Positions 42,902-53,804 of a stretch of 61,347 bases of DNA are shown here, in pieces. The stretch spans positions 11,004 to 72,350 of the forward strand of contig DBTR01000011.1 in the NCBI GenBank assembly GCA_002307145.1. Reading direction: 5' to 3'. This stretch comes from Rhodospirillum sp. UBA1311. Its GTDB lineage: Bacteria; Pseudomonadota; Alphaproteobacteria; Rhodospirillales; Rhodospirillaceae. Below the pieces are notes generated by a model that was not told where the DNA came from, did no database searches, and saw only the letters and a list, made by a program, of their open reading frames with translations. The translations under genes were made by a program, and so were the position numbers. Every line of letters begins with the position of its first letter. Position 1 is the first letter of the stretch.

Positions 42902-43153
42902 TTAGGCGCCCTCTTCTTCCTTTCCGGGTTCAAACAGCTGGATCGGCTGCGACGGCATCACCGTCGAGATCGCATGCTTGTAGACGAGCTGCGTGTGTCC
43001 GTCGCGCCGCAACAGCATGGAGAAATTGTCGAACCAAGTGACGATACCCTGGAGCTTCACACCGTTCACAAGGAATACCGTAACCGGGGCCTTGTTCTTA
43101 CGGATGTGATTGAGGAAAACGTCCTGGACGTTCTGACTGCGTTCGGACGACAT
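42902..43153 (-). CDS. hfq: RNA chaperone Hfq
   Basis: An 83-residue Sm-fold RNA chaperone that forms a hexameric ring and pairs small RNAs with mRNAs. Sm1 region VTVFLVNGVKLQGIVTWFDNFSMLL and the Sm2 motif YKHAIST are intact; QNVQDVFLNHIRKN provides the Gln and Phe of the proximal face. A short acidic tail (KEEEGA) follows. The true start is MSSERSQ; the frame upstream is not protein-like. In alphaproteobacteria Hfq also affects nitrogen-fixation and ntr control, and it is in the same gene string as ntrBC here. Confidence 0.96.
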   Translation of the reverse strand: MSSERSQNVQDVFLNHIRKNKAPVTVFLVNGVKLQGIVTWFDNFSMLLRRDGHTQLVYKHAISTVMPSQPIQLFEPGKEEEGA

Positions 43154-43217
43154 TTTTTTGGTCCCCTTTGTTGTTATTATTCGAGTTCCGGATGCCGATC
43201 CGGTCCCCGTATTGGAC

Positions 43218-43919
43218 TTAGTGATTGTGCCCCGTAATGTCGATGCATCCGATGCGCGACAGCGCGCTGCAGTCATCGATTACGGCGAGGGGCGCCATGG
43301 CGAAGGACGGCAATTCCGTTTCTGCTCCACGCACGAAAACCGGCGCGCAACCCGCCGCGTGGGCGGCTTCCACGTCGACCGGGCTGTCACCAACAAACCA
43401 GATATCGTTTCCCGGAGCAAGTCCCGCCAGATCAAGAAACCGGAAAACCGCATCCGGCGCGGGTTTGTCGTGCGGCATGTCGCCCGCGCCGAACACCGCC
43501 TTGAAATACTTGCTCCATCCGAGATGTTCGACTTCCCGATGGAGGTAGATCGAGGTCTTGTTGCTGACCACCGCCATCGGCATGCCGCGTGCCGTGAAGT
43601 GGGCTAGGATCTCTGCCGATCCGGGCAGCGGCGACAGCATTGCGAGATGCGCGCGTTCCAACTCGGCATAGAACACGTCGCGCGCATGCTCCCAGCGATC
43701 GCCGAAGAGTTCCGGGAAGCTCTCGCGCAGCGACCGGGCGATGCGTCGCTTCGCCTCCGCCGCCGTCCAGGGCGCCTGCCCCATTGCGACGAGCGTCACG
43801 TTCATCGTGTGGACGATGTTGGGCCAAGTGTCGACGAGGGTGTTGTCCCAGTCGAAGACGATCGCGCGCGGTGGCGTCAAGGAGGCTTCCGTCCCGTCCG
43901 CTGCCTTCGGTTCGGCCAT
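43218..43919 (-). CDS. HAD-family phosphatase (phosphoglycolate phosphatase-like)
   Basis: A 233-residue haloacid dehalogenase-type hydrolase. Motif I is FDWDNTLVDTW with the nucleophilic aspartate, motif II VVSNKT, motif III the lysine in DKPAPDAVF, and motif IV WFVGDSPVDVEAA. The cap region (about 25-95) is helical, as in Gph-like enzymes. Substrate unassigned. Its start overlaps the dat stop (ATGA), and hfq follows 64 bases downstream. Confidence 0.87.
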   Translation of the reverse strand: MAEPKAADGTEASLTPPRAIVFDWDNTLVDTWPNIVHTMNVTLVAMGQAPWTAAEAKRRIARSLRESFPELFGDRWEHARDVFYAELERAHLAMLSPLPGSAEILAHFTARGMPMAVVSNKTSIYLHREVEHLGWSKYFKAVFGAGDMPHDKPAPDAVFRFLDLAGLAPGNDIWFVGDSPVDVEAAHAAGCAPVFVRGAETELPSFAMAPLAVIDDCSALSRIGCIDITGHNH

Positions 43920-44818
43920 CAGTGCATCTCGCGGATGTTGGTCGGCACCTTGGGAAGGACGCCGCCGACTTTCATGGCCTGCCAATAGAGGCGACGCAGC
44001 CGGGCCACGGTTTCGCCCGGGTGGCCGTTGCCCACCGGCTTGCCGTCGATGCTGACCACCGCCTTGATCCGGGTGGAGGACGCGGTGACGAAGCACTCCT
44101 TGGCGTCGATAGCCTCCGCAATGGTGAACTTGCGCTCGACGAAGACCAAGCCTTCCGCCGCCATCAGCTTGATGAACGCCTGACGGGTGATGCCGTTCAG
44201 GATCGCATTGCCTTCGGTGGCGCGGGTAACGACTTCGTTGTTCTTGGTGACGATCCAGGCGTTGGTCGAGGAGCCCTCGGTAACGAAGCCCTGCGCGTCG
44301 ACCAGCAAGGCTTCGTAGGCTCCGGCCTCGCGCGCCTTCTGCTTGCAAATCACGTTGGGCAGGAGCGCAACCGACTTGATGTCCGGGCGGCTCCAGCGGA
44401 TGTCCGGGAGGCTGATCGCCGCGACGCCCTTGTCGTCCGGCTGTTCCGCCGACGGCTGCTTCATCGTCTTCGCGGTCATCACGATCGACGACGGCACGCC
44501 CTCGGGGAAGCCATGGTCGCGCGGCGCGACGCCCCGGGTGATCTGGATGTAGATCAGGCCATCCGTGATCATGTTGCGGCGGATCACCTGGCGCATCACC
44601 AGTTTCATCGCGCGGCGCGACATCGGCCAGGCGATGCGGAGCTCGTCGAGCGAGCGGTCGAGACGATCGAGATGGGGTTCCTCGTCGACGAATTGACCGG
44701 CGTCGATATTGATCACCTCATAGACGCCGTCGGCGAACTGGTAGCCGCGATCCTCGACGTGAACGACGGCCTCGCCGTGGAGGACGTACTGGCCATTGAC
44801 GTAGGCAATGCGCGACAT
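43919..44818 (-). CDS. dat: D-amino acid aminotransferase
   Basis: A 299-residue fold-type IV PLP enzyme interconverting D-alanine and D-glutamate with their keto acids, feeding peptidoglycan synthesis. The PLP-binding lysine is Lys148 in RPDIKSVALLPNV; other signatures are EDRGYQFADGVYEVI, IYIQITRGVAPRDH, ALLVDAQGFVTEGSSTNAW and a glycine-rich C-terminus. These match Dat rather than branched-chain aminotransferase (no typical BCAT arginine pattern). It sits between trkA and the HAD gene in the ntr-hfq string; 25 bases separate it from trkA. Confidence 0.9.
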   Translation of the reverse strand: MSRIAYVNGQYVLHGEAVVHVEDRGYQFADGVYEVINIDAGQFVDEEPHLDRLDRSLDELRIAWPMSRRAMKLVMRQVIRRNMITDGLIYIQITRGVAPRDHGFPEGVPSSIVMTAKTMKQPSAEQPDDKGVAAISLPDIRWSRPDIKSVALLPNVICKQKAREAGAYEALLVDAQGFVTEGSSTNAWIVTKNNEVVTRATEGNAILNGITRQAFIKLMAAEGLVFVERKFTIAEAIDAKECFVTASSTRIKAVVSIDGKPVGNGHPGETVARLRRLYWQAMKVGGVLPKVPTNIREMH

Positions 44819-44843
44819 GGACTTCCAACCTCTCGGATAGAAC

Positions 44844-46220
44844 TCAGATATACGTCAGGCGGACAGCAAACAGCTTTTCCGCCTTGCGGATGGAATCCGC
44901 ATCCGCGAACAGCACCACGCGATCCCCCGCGTGGACGGTGGTGTTGCCGCGCGGGATGATCACCTTGCCGTCGCGCACGATCGCCCCCAGGAGAACACCA
45001 TGCGGCAGGCTGGCGCTGCGGATCGACTTGCCGACGAGTTCGGAAGTTTCGAGCGCATCGGCCTCGATCAGTTCGCCGAAGCCGTCGTGGATCGCGTGAA
45101 CGGAGTGGATGCGGCCGCGCCGAACGTGGTGAAGGATCGTCGAGACGGTAATATCGCGCGGGTTGATCGCCGTGTCGATGCCCAGATGGTTGACCAAGTG
45201 CGCGAAATCCGGCTTGTTCGTCAGGGTGATGGCACGGGAAACCCCGTGGCGCTTGGCAAGCAGCGAGGCGAGGATGTTGGTCTCGTCGCTGTCGGTGATC
45301 GCGACCACGGTGTCCGAGGTCTTTACTCCCGCCTCTTCGAGAATGTCGGCGTCGAGCGCATCGCCGTGGATCACCACGGTGGACGAAAGCGTCTTGGCGG
45401 CGAATTCGGCGCGTCCCTCGTCCATCTCGATGAGTTTGCAGTTGAAGCTCAGCGGATGGTTTTCAAGGTTCTGCGCCAGCGCGAGCCCAATGTTGCCGCC
45501 ACCGAAGATCACCACGCGGTTGGAAAGATGCTCCTCGTGACCGAACACTGCGAGCGCGCGCTGGGTCTTCGCGGTTTCGGTGATGAAATAGACGTCGTCG
45601 CCGGGTTGCATCACGTCGTCGCCGGTCGGCACCCAGGCGCGTTCGTTGCGCACGATGCCGAGGATCACGATCGAAAGCTCGGGGAACAATTGGGAGAGCT
45701 GGCGCAGCGGCGTGTTGAGGATCGGGCAGTTGACCGTAGTGCGTGCGCCGACCAGGCGGACCTTGTCGTTGCAGAGCGGGATCACGTCGAGCGCGCCCGG
45801 CACTTCGAGCAGGCGCGTCACCGACTGCGCCACCTCGTATTCGGGCGAGATGATCACGTCGATCGGCATGTTTTCGCGGCTGTAGAGATTGGCCCAGATC
45901 GGCGAGAGGTAGCTCTGCGAGCGCACCCGCGCGATCTTGGTCGGCACCTTGAACAACGAATGGGCGACCTGGCAGGCAACCATGTTGACTTCATCGGTGG
46001 GCGTCACCGCGATCATCATGTCGGCGGTTGCCGCACCCGCCTGTTCCAGGGTTTGCGGATGGGCGGCATGGCCGACCACGGCCTGGACGTCGAGCTGGTC
46101 CTGAATCTTCCGGATCAGGTCGGGCCGCCGGTCGACGACCGTGATGTCGGCGTCCTCGGCCGCGAGGTAGCGGGCGATGTTGAACCCCACCTGTCCGGCG
46201 CCGCAAATCAAAACCCGCAT
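44844..46220 (-). CDS. trkA: Trk potassium uptake regulatory subunit TrkA
   Basis: A 458-residue cytoplasmic peripheral protein that gates the TrkH/G potassium channel. It has two RCK halves, each with a Rossmann NAD(H) motif: GAGQVGFNIARYLAAEDADITVVD at the N-terminus and FGGGNIGLALAQNLEN near residue 230. Each is followed by a TrkA-C domain (about 140-220 and 375-455). TrkA in this position after ntrYX is a conserved alphaproteobacterial order. No trkH is in the window. Confidence 0.95.
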   Translation of the reverse strand: MRVLICGAGQVGFNIARYLAAEDADITVVDRRPDLIRKIQDQLDVQAVVGHAAHPQTLEQAGAATADMMIAVTPTDEVNMVACQVAHSLFKVPTKIARVRSQSYLSPIWANLYSRENMPIDVIISPEYEVAQSVTRLLEVPGALDVIPLCNDKVRLVGARTTVNCPILNTPLRQLSQLFPELSIVILGIVRNERAWVPTGDDVMQPGDDVYFITETAKTQRALAVFGHEEHLSNRVVIFGGGNIGLALAQNLENHPLSFNCKLIEMDEGRAEFAAKTLSSTVVIHGDALDADILEEAGVKTSDTVVAITDSDETNILASLLAKRHGVSRAITLTNKPDFAHLVNHLGIDTAINPRDITVSTILHHVRRGRIHSVHAIHDGFGELIEADALETSELVGKSIRSASLPHGVLLGAIVRDGKVIIPRGNTTVHAGDRVVLFADADSIRKAEKLFAVRLTYI

Positions 46221-46238
46221 GATGAACCGATCCTTATG

Positions 46239-47627
46239 TCAGCGAGAATGCTCGTCGGCGAAGATGCCGAGGGATTTCAACTTGCGATGCAGGGCGGAGC
46301 GTTCCATCCCGACGAACCCGGCGGTCCGCGAAATGTTACCGCCAAAGCGCGCCAACTGGCTGCTGAGGTAATCGCGCTCGAACAACTCGCGCGCTTCGCG
46401 TAGCGGCAACCCCATGATCTCCGCCGAATAGGCGCTGTGCAGCGTGACCGGCGCGGTCGCACCGATTTCCGGCGGCAGCATTTCCGCCGAGATCGGCACC
46501 CGGGCGTCGCCCGCGGCCATGATCGTCGCCCAGTCCATCGCGTTGCGCAGTTGCCGCACGTTACCCGGCCACTCGTAGGCGCGCAACGCCGCGAGCGCAT
46601 CCTCGCCGAGAGTGCGGGGGCTCGCCCCGGCATTGGCGGCGGCGGCGGCGAGAAACACCGCAGCAAGGTCGGCGATGTCCTCGCGGCGCTCGCGCAAGGG
46701 CGGCATCGCCACCGGCACCACGGCGAGGCGATAATAGAGGTCCTCGCGGAACAGACTGTCGGAAATCGCCTTGGTGAGATCCTTGTTGGTGGTCGAAATC
46801 ACCCGCACGTCGACCTTGACCCGGCCGTGGCCGCCGAGGCGCTCGAAGCTCTGGTCCTGCAACACCCGGACGATCTTACCCTGGGTTTCGAGCGGCATGT
46901 CGGCGATTTCGTCGAGCAGCAGGGTGCCGCCGTGGGCCCGCTCGAACATCCCCGGATGCCCGGGCGTGTCCGTTCCCGCGTAGCCCGGCTCGGTACCGAA
47001 GAGTTCGCGTTCCATCCGGTCTGGGTGCATCGCGGCGCAGTTGACCACGACGAACGGGCCGTTGGCGCGCTTCGACTGCATGTGGATCTGCCGCGCCACG
47101 ACTTCCTTGCCCGCACCCGCCGGTCCGGTGATCAGGACGCGCGAGTTGGTCGGCGCGACCCGTTCCACCACCTGGCGGATCTGCTGCACCGCAGCCGAGG
47201 AGCCGATCAGGTCAGGCGACGATCCGGCCAATGCGCGAAGATTGCGGTTCTCGACCCGGAGCGAGCTGGCTTCGAGAGCGCGCTCCACCACGAGGAGCAG
47301 GCGCTGCATCTTGAACGGCTTCTCGATGAAATCGTAGGCGCCTTCCTTCAGCGCTGCGACGGCGGTCTCGACGGTGCCGTGGCCGGAAATCATCACCACC
47401 GGTACGTCCGGATCGCGTTTGCGGATCTCGCGCAGAATGCCAAGACCATCGAGACGGCTGTTCTCCAGCCACACATCGAGAATCACCAGATGCGGACGGC
47501 GTTCCTTCATCGCCGCGAGCGCCGCATCCGCATCGGCGGCTTCGCGGGGCGAGTAGCCTTCGTCTTCCAAAATGCCGGCCACCAACATGCGGATGTCGGC
47601 TTCGTCATCGACGATCAGGATATCCAT
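46239..47627 (-). CDS. ntrX: NtrX response regulator (sigma-54 family type)
   Basis: A 462-residue regulator: receiver domain 1-120 with phosphoacceptor Asp in LVILDVWLENS, AAA+ domain about 150-380 with Walker A GPAGAGKE and Walker B GGTLLLDEIADM, and a Fis-type helix-turn-helix at the C-terminus (NISRTAGFVGMERSALHRKLKSLGI). The sigma-54-contacting GAFTGA loop is missing; the equivalent stretch reads TEPGYAGTDTPGHPGMF, as in other NtrX proteins, which are thought to act without sigma-54. Start at ATG 47627; GTG 47633 is possible. It pairs with NtrY and follows it by 22 bases. Confidence 0.94.
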   Translation of the reverse strand: MDILIVDDEADIRMLVAGILEDEGYSPREAADADAALAAMKERRPHLVILDVWLENSRLDGLGILREIRKRDPDVPVVMISGHGTVETAVAALKEGAYDFIEKPFKMQRLLLVVERALEASSLRVENRNLRALAGSSPDLIGSSAAVQQIRQVVERVAPTNSRVLITGPAGAGKEVVARQIHMQSKRANGPFVVVNCAAMHPDRMERELFGTEPGYAGTDTPGHPGMFERAHGGTLLLDEIADMPLETQGKIVRVLQDQSFERLGGHGRVKVDVRVISTTNKDLTKAISDSLFREDLYYRLAVVPVAMPPLRERREDIADLAAVFLAAAAANAGASPRTLGEDALAALRAYEWPGNVRQLRNAMDWATIMAAGDARVPISAEMLPPEIGATAPVTLHSAYSAEIMGLPLREARELFERDYLSSQLARFGGNISRTAGFVGMERSALHRKLKSLGIFADEHSR

Positions 47628-47649
47628 GGACACTCTTTTTCACACGCCT

Positions 47650-49950
47650 TCAAGTCGTTGCGTCGCCAAGCGACGCGGATTCCCCGGCCGTGGCCACGGG
47701 AAACTCCAATATGATTCGTGCGCCCTGAGTGGGCTGCAAGACGGCAGTCGTGTCAAGGCTGCTTTCGTCGTTCCTGCCCCCAGCCTCGCCCCGGTTGTCT
47801 TCGAGCCGCAATCGTCCACCATGATCTTCCATGATCTTCTGGACGATGGCGAGCCCCAGTCCGGTGCCCTTGCTACGGGTGGTGACGTAGGGCTCGATCA
47901 GCTTCTCGCGACCCGACTGAGGCAGGCCGATGCCGTTGTCGGCGATGGCGACGCGCGCCATGCCGTCCTCTGCCTGCACCGAGATCCGCACCGCGCCGGG
48001 CGGGTCGGCGCGAAATTTCTGGCGTTCTTCAATAGATTCTATTGCATTCTTGAGGACGTTTGTGAGGCACTGGGCAACCAGACCGCGATCGCAATCGATC
48101 GTCACGACCTTGCCCGGCAACTCGGTAGTGATCGCGATCTGGGGATAGGCGGCGCGCTGCAACACCGCCGCCTGCTGCACCAGCAGCGGCAAGTTCTCGC
48201 GCGCCATCTCGGGCGTCGGCATCCGTGCAAACGACGAGAACTCGTCGACGAGACGGCGGATGTCGCCGACTTGGCGCACGATGGTATCGGTGAGCGCACG
48301 GAAGGTGTCGCCACCTTCGGCAATCTGGGGCGCGTACTTATGCTGCAACCGCTCGGCGGAGAGCTGGATCGGCGTCAGCGGATTTTTGATTTCATGGGCG
48401 ATCCGTCGCGCCACGTCGGACCACGCGGCCGCGCGCTGCGCGGCCTGGAGCTCGGTTACGTCGTCGAAGGTCAGCACGTAGCCGATCACGTCGAGGCCGG
48501 CGTAGTCGGTGCCGACCCGCACCAACAGCACCCGCTCGTGCCCTTCGCGACGAATCGTCACCGGCTTCTGCGTCGAGCGTCCGGTCGCATGGCGCATTTC
48601 GGTAAAAGCTGAATCGAGATCGGGGGCGAGGTCGCTCAGGGTCTTGCCGACCGCGGTCGCGGCGTCGAAGCCGAGCAACATCGCGGCGGAAGGATTGACC
48701 GCGCGAATCCGTCCGACCGGATCGAGGCCGAGGACGCCTGCGGAAACCCCGGTCAGCACCGCCTCGGTGAACCGTCGCCGCACGTCGAGCTGCTCGTTGG
48801 CTTCGAGCAACCGTTCGCGCTGGTCGCCCAGTTGGGTGAGCATGCGGTTGAAGGTGCGCGAGAGCACGCTCAGTTCGTCGGCGTAGGCGGATTCCCGCAC
48901 CTTGGCCGAGAGGTCGCCCTCTCCCACCCGCTCCGCCGCGCCGATCAACTCGCTGACCGGCTGCACCAGTTTGTTGGAGAGCGTCAGGCCGAGCCACATC
49001 GCGACCAGTAGCAACAGCAGGGAGACCAGGATGTAGACCAGGGTGAACGTCAGTTCGAAGTCCCAACGCTCGATTTCGAGCGCCTGGTATGCCTGCACCG
49101 CCTCCTGCGCCTGGTCGATGTGGCCGATCACCGTGGCGTCGACGAAACGCCCGACGTAGAGAAAGTTCTCGCCCGGCGCGAGCACGTCGAGGCGGAGCAG
49201 CGCGCGCACTCGGTCGTCGCTGCCGCTGGTGAGCAACGCGACCTCGCCGCGCCGAGCCTTTTCGAGCGCCCACATCGGCACGTCTTCGTACTGCAGCGAG
49301 AAGGTGAACCCGGCGCGCGCCAGCACGTCGCCGGTCTCGGAGAAGATCACCGCCTCGGAAAGGCCGCGCTGCAGGGTCTGCTGGCGGAGGAAGGCGTCCA
49401 TCCGCGTCTGCGAAACGTAGAGGCTGTCCCAGTTGCGAGTGACGTCCTGGCCCATGCTGAGCACGTCCGCCGCGACCGCTTGCTGGTGTTCCTTGAGGTA
49501 GGCCTCGGCGACCACCAGGGATTCATGGACCGCCGTGCCGACCTTCTCGCTGAACCAGCCTTGCAGGCCAGTGTGGAAGAAGACTGCCGAGAACGTGCCG
49601 ACCAGCACCGTCGGCACCACCGAGAGTAGCGCGAACGACAACACCAACCGACTTTGCAGTCGCGAGCCCGCCGCGCCCCGCCGCCGCTCGGCGTAGATCT
49701 GCACCATCCGCCGCACCACGATGACGCCGAGCGCGAGGAGGAAGGCGAGGTCGAGATTGAGGTAGATGAAGGCGAGGTCGGGCGAATGGCGGAATGGCCC
49801 GGCCTCGAACAGCGCCGCCATCGTCAGCATGCCGGAGATCATCGCGCCGAGCGCCAGCACGACCGCGAACTTGCGGCCGAGCCGGACACGCCGCGCCCAG
49901 AGCCCGATGCGCATCCCGAGACGATGCTTCGACTTCGACGGCGCCTTCAT
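47650..49950 (-). CDS. ntrY: NtrY membrane sensor histidine kinase
   Basis: A 766-residue kinase, partner of NtrX. Three or four membrane segments lie in the first 135 residues (VVLALGAMISGMLTM, LNLDLAFLLALGVIVV, SFALLSVVPTVLVG) with a periplasmic sensor region about 135-300 and another segment about 303-325. Then HAMP (about 325-380), PAS (about 395-500), H-box RRIAHEIKNPLTPIQLSAERL, and ATPase motifs NVLKNAIESI, DNGIGLP and GTGLGLAIVQKIMEDHGG. NtrYX responds to nitrogen or redox conditions in alphaproteobacteria. It sits between ntrC and ntrX. Confidence 0.95.
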   Translation of the reverse strand: MKAPSKSKHRLGMRIGLWARRVRLGRKFAVVLALGAMISGMLTMAALFEAGPFRHSPDLAFIYLNLDLAFLLALGVIVVRRMVQIYAERRRGAAGSRLQSRLVLSFALLSVVPTVLVGTFSAVFFHTGLQGWFSEKVGTAVHESLVVAEAYLKEHQQAVAADVLSMGQDVTRNWDSLYVSQTRMDAFLRQQTLQRGLSEAVIFSETGDVLARAGFTFSLQYEDVPMWALEKARRGEVALLTSGSDDRVRALLRLDVLAPGENFLYVGRFVDATVIGHIDQAQEAVQAYQALEIERWDFELTFTLVYILVSLLLLLVAMWLGLTLSNKLVQPVSELIGAAERVGEGDLSAKVRESAYADELSVLSRTFNRMLTQLGDQRERLLEANEQLDVRRRFTEAVLTGVSAGVLGLDPVGRIRAVNPSAAMLLGFDAATAVGKTLSDLAPDLDSAFTEMRHATGRSTQKPVTIRREGHERVLLVRVGTDYAGLDVIGYVLTFDDVTELQAAQRAAAWSDVARRIAHEIKNPLTPIQLSAERLQHKYAPQIAEGGDTFRALTDTIVRQVGDIRRLVDEFSSFARMPTPEMARENLPLLVQQAAVLQRAAYPQIAITTELPGKVVTIDCDRGLVAQCLTNVLKNAIESIEERQKFRADPPGAVRISVQAEDGMARVAIADNGIGLPQSGREKLIEPYVTTRSKGTGLGLAIVQKIMEDHGGRLRLEDNRGEAGGRNDESSLDTTAVLQPTQGARIILEFPVATAGESASLGDATT

Positions 49951-49984
49951 TCCACCGGTTTTCCTTCGCGTCCGACGGGAACGC

Positions 49985-51430
<1,446 letters not shown>

Positions 51431-51457
51431 GGGAAGCGTCTTTCTTTCGCGACTCGG

Positions 51458-52585
51458 TTACGCAACGGGCAACATCACCCGGAAAATCGTCTTTTTCGGC
51501 TGGCAATCGAACTCGATGATCCCGCCGTGATCGTCGACGATCTTGGCCACCAGCGAAAGGCCGAGGCCGCTGCCGCTGGACTTGGTCGTGACGAACGGGT
51601 CGAAGAGATTCTGGCGGAGTTCCTTCGGGATGCCCGAGCCGTTGTCCTGCACCGTCACCACCAGGGGCACGTGCTGGCGGTTGCTCGCGCCGCCGCCCAC
51701 CGCAAGGCGGATGCCGTGCTGGTAGTTGGTGCTGATGACGATCTCGCCGCCGTCTTGCGGCGCGGCCTCGGCGGCGTTCTTCACCAGATTGAGGAATACC
51801 TGGATCAACTGGTCGCGGTCGCCCAGCACCGGCGGCAGAGACGGATCGTACATCTCGACGATGCGGATGCCCTTGGCGAAGCCGTTCTCGGCGACGCGGC
51901 GGACGTGTTCCAGGACTTGGTGGATGTTGACCGGCTGGCGCAGCAGTTGCGGCTTGTCGGAAAACGCCTCCATCCGGTCCACCAGCGCAACGATGCGGTC
52001 GGCTTCGTCGCAGATCAGGCGAGTGAGCGTGCGATCGTCCTCGCTGGCGTTCTGTTCGAGGAGCTGCGCCGCGCCGCGAATGCCGGAGAGTGGGTTCTTC
52101 ACCTCGTGCGCGAGGAGCCGCGCCATCGCAGTAACCGAACGAGCGACGTTGCGGTGGCTGAGTTGTTGGCCGATCTTCTTCGCGATCGAGTGCTCGTGCA
52201 TGGAGAGCACGACGCAGCGGGCGTCGTCGTAGACCGGCGCGACCTGCACCGTCATCGTGCGCGGCCCGGTGCGCGGCGTGTCGAGTTCGACTCCATGCTC
52301 CGAATAGCGGCCGTGATCGGCGCGGCACTGGTCGAGCAACGCGACCGCCGGGCTGTCGGGCGGCACGAATTCGGACAGCGGCAAGCCCACCATGTGGGAG
52401 CCGCCGGTCTCGAACAGGGATTCTGCCGCCGCGTTGACGTAGGTGATCCGATTTTCGCTGTCGATGGCGATCACCGCCTCGGGCAGTGCATTGAGCACGC
52501 TCAGCATGTCCTCGGTAGATGCGGGCCCGGCGGGAGTCTTCCCCTTGCCGGCCTTGGTCGCATGAAATTTGCTGAACATCGACAT
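51458..52585 (-). CDS. ntrB: NtrB nitrogen regulatory histidine kinase
   Basis: A 375-residue soluble kinase: PAS domain about 25-130 (LNALPEAVIAIDSENRITYVNAAAE), H-box LLAHEVKNPLSGIRGAAQLLEQ near residue 150, N-box NLVKNAAEAAPQDGG, and G-boxes DNGSGIPKEL and GSGLGLSLVAKIVDDHGG. It phosphorylates or dephosphorylates NtrC under control of PII. Its start shares one base with the dusB stop; NtrC follows 27 bases downstream. Confidence 0.95.
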   Translation of the reverse strand: MSMFSKFHATKAGKGKTPAGPASTEDMLSVLNALPEAVIAIDSENRITYVNAAAESLFETGGSHMVGLPLSEFVPPDSPAVALLDQCRADHGRYSEHGVELDTPRTGPRTMTVQVAPVYDDARCVVLSMHEHSIAKKIGQQLSHRNVARSVTAMARLLAHEVKNPLSGIRGAAQLLEQNASEDDRTLTRLICDEADRIVALVDRMEAFSDKPQLLRQPVNIHQVLEHVRRVAENGFAKGIRIVEMYDPSLPPVLGDRDQLIQVFLNLVKNAAEAAPQDGGEIVISTNYQHGIRLAVGGGASNRQHVPLVVTVQDNGSGIPKELRQNLFDPFVTTKSSGSGLGLSLVAKIVDDHGGIIEFDCQPKKTIFRVMLPVA

Positions 52586-53580
52586 CAGGCGGCCAAACTC
52601 CCTCTTTCCCGACGATTTTCACTGAACACCGCGGCGATCGCCGCAAAAGTCTCGGATGCGGTTTCCGCCGCGAATACCCGTTCGCGCGCGTTCGCCGCGC
52701 CTTCCAGGCCGCCGAGGGCCCAGGCGATATGCTTGCGCGCGGTGCGCAACCCGCCGAACTCGCCGAGCATCAACTCGACGTGCTCGACCAGGATCGCTTC
52801 CCGCGCATCGAGATCGGGCGGCGGCGGCATCGCGCCGTCGCGCAGGCCCTCGGCGATCTGGCCGACCAGCCACGGGCGACCGCAGGCGGCCCGTCCGACC
52901 ATCACTCCGGCGGCGCCGGATTGGGCGAGCGCCGCTCGCGCGGTGTCGAGATCGCACACGTCGCCGTTGACGATCACCGGCACCGTCACCGCGTCCACCA
53001 CCTCGCCGACCGCACGCCAGTCGGCGACACCCGAATACATCTGGTCGCGGGTGCGGCCATGTACGGTGATCGCGCGCGCCCCCGCCGCTTCCATCGCCGC
53101 CGCGAACGCGGGAGCATTGCGGGAGTCGGCGTCCCAGCCGAGGCGGATCTTCACCGACACCTGGAGTTCGGTCGCATCGGCGACAGCGTTCACGAGTCGG
53201 GCGGCGGTCTCGGCATCCTGCATCAGGATCGCTCCGCCGCCGGCCTTCGCGATCTTCTTCGCCGGGCAGCCCATGTTGATGTCGAGCGCCGCCGCGCCCG
53301 CGTCGGCGGCGATGCGCGCGGCTTCGGCCATCATCGCAACGTCGCCACCGACCAACTGCACGATCAACGGCGCTTCCGCCGCGAAATCGAGGCGGCGCTG
53401 GTTCGACTTGCCGCCGTGGGCCAGTAGAGAACTCGCGAACATCTCCGAAACCACCGCAGGTGCGCCAAAACGTCGCGCCAACCGCCGGAACGGAGCGTCG
53501 GTCACGCCGGACATCGGCGCGAGAACAACAGAAGGCGAGAAAGTCAGCGAGCCACTGGACAACGATAGGGTTCCAAACAC
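52585..53580 (-). CDS. dusB: tRNA-dihydrouridine synthase (NifR3/DusB)
   Basis: A 331-residue FMN enzyme reducing uridines in tRNA D-loops. TIM-barrel start VVLAPMSGVTDAPFRRLARRFGA, FMN contacts in VQLVGGD and VNGDV, catalytic Cys in NMGCPAKKIAKAGGGAILM, and the C-terminal helical domain about 240-331. This nifR3-ntrB coupling is characteristic of alphaproteobacteria. A divergent region of 224 bases to ispDF holds the promoters; I see no gene there. Confidence 0.95.
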   Translation of the reverse strand: MFGTLSLSSGSLTFSPSVVLAPMSGVTDAPFRRLARRFGAPAVVSEMFASSLLAHGGKSNQRRLDFAAEAPLIVQLVGGDVAMMAEAARIAADAGAAALDINMGCPAKKIAKAGGGAILMQDAETAARLVNAVADATELQVSVKIRLGWDADSRNAPAFAAAMEAAGARAITVHGRTRDQMYSGVADWRAVGEVVDAVTVPVIVNGDVCDLDTARAALAQSGAAGVMVGRAACGRPWLVGQIAEGLRDGAMPPPPDLDAREAILVEHVELMLGEFGGLRTARKHIAWALGGLEGAANARERVFAAETASETFAAIAAVFSENRRERGSLAA

Positions 53581-53804
53581 CTGAAAACGGGGGTATCACA
53601 CCCAATGCCTGCCTTAAATACAAGCAAATTCGGCGGAAGTGAACAAATAATTGGCCGTGCCTAGACCCTAGCCATTTGCTCATAGAACGGCTGCCCGAGT
53701 CTCGTGCAACCGTATGCCGTTTGTTCAGGATTCCATGGCACCTGCGCGCAAACCGCGATACCGTGAAGCCATCGGTCTTCAAGTATGTCTTCGGGGGAAG
53801 CGGA

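Noticed and set aside
46239..47627. Annotating NtrX as a sigma-54 activator
   Set aside because: The GAFTGA loop needed to contact sigma-54 is absent, as is usual for NtrX.
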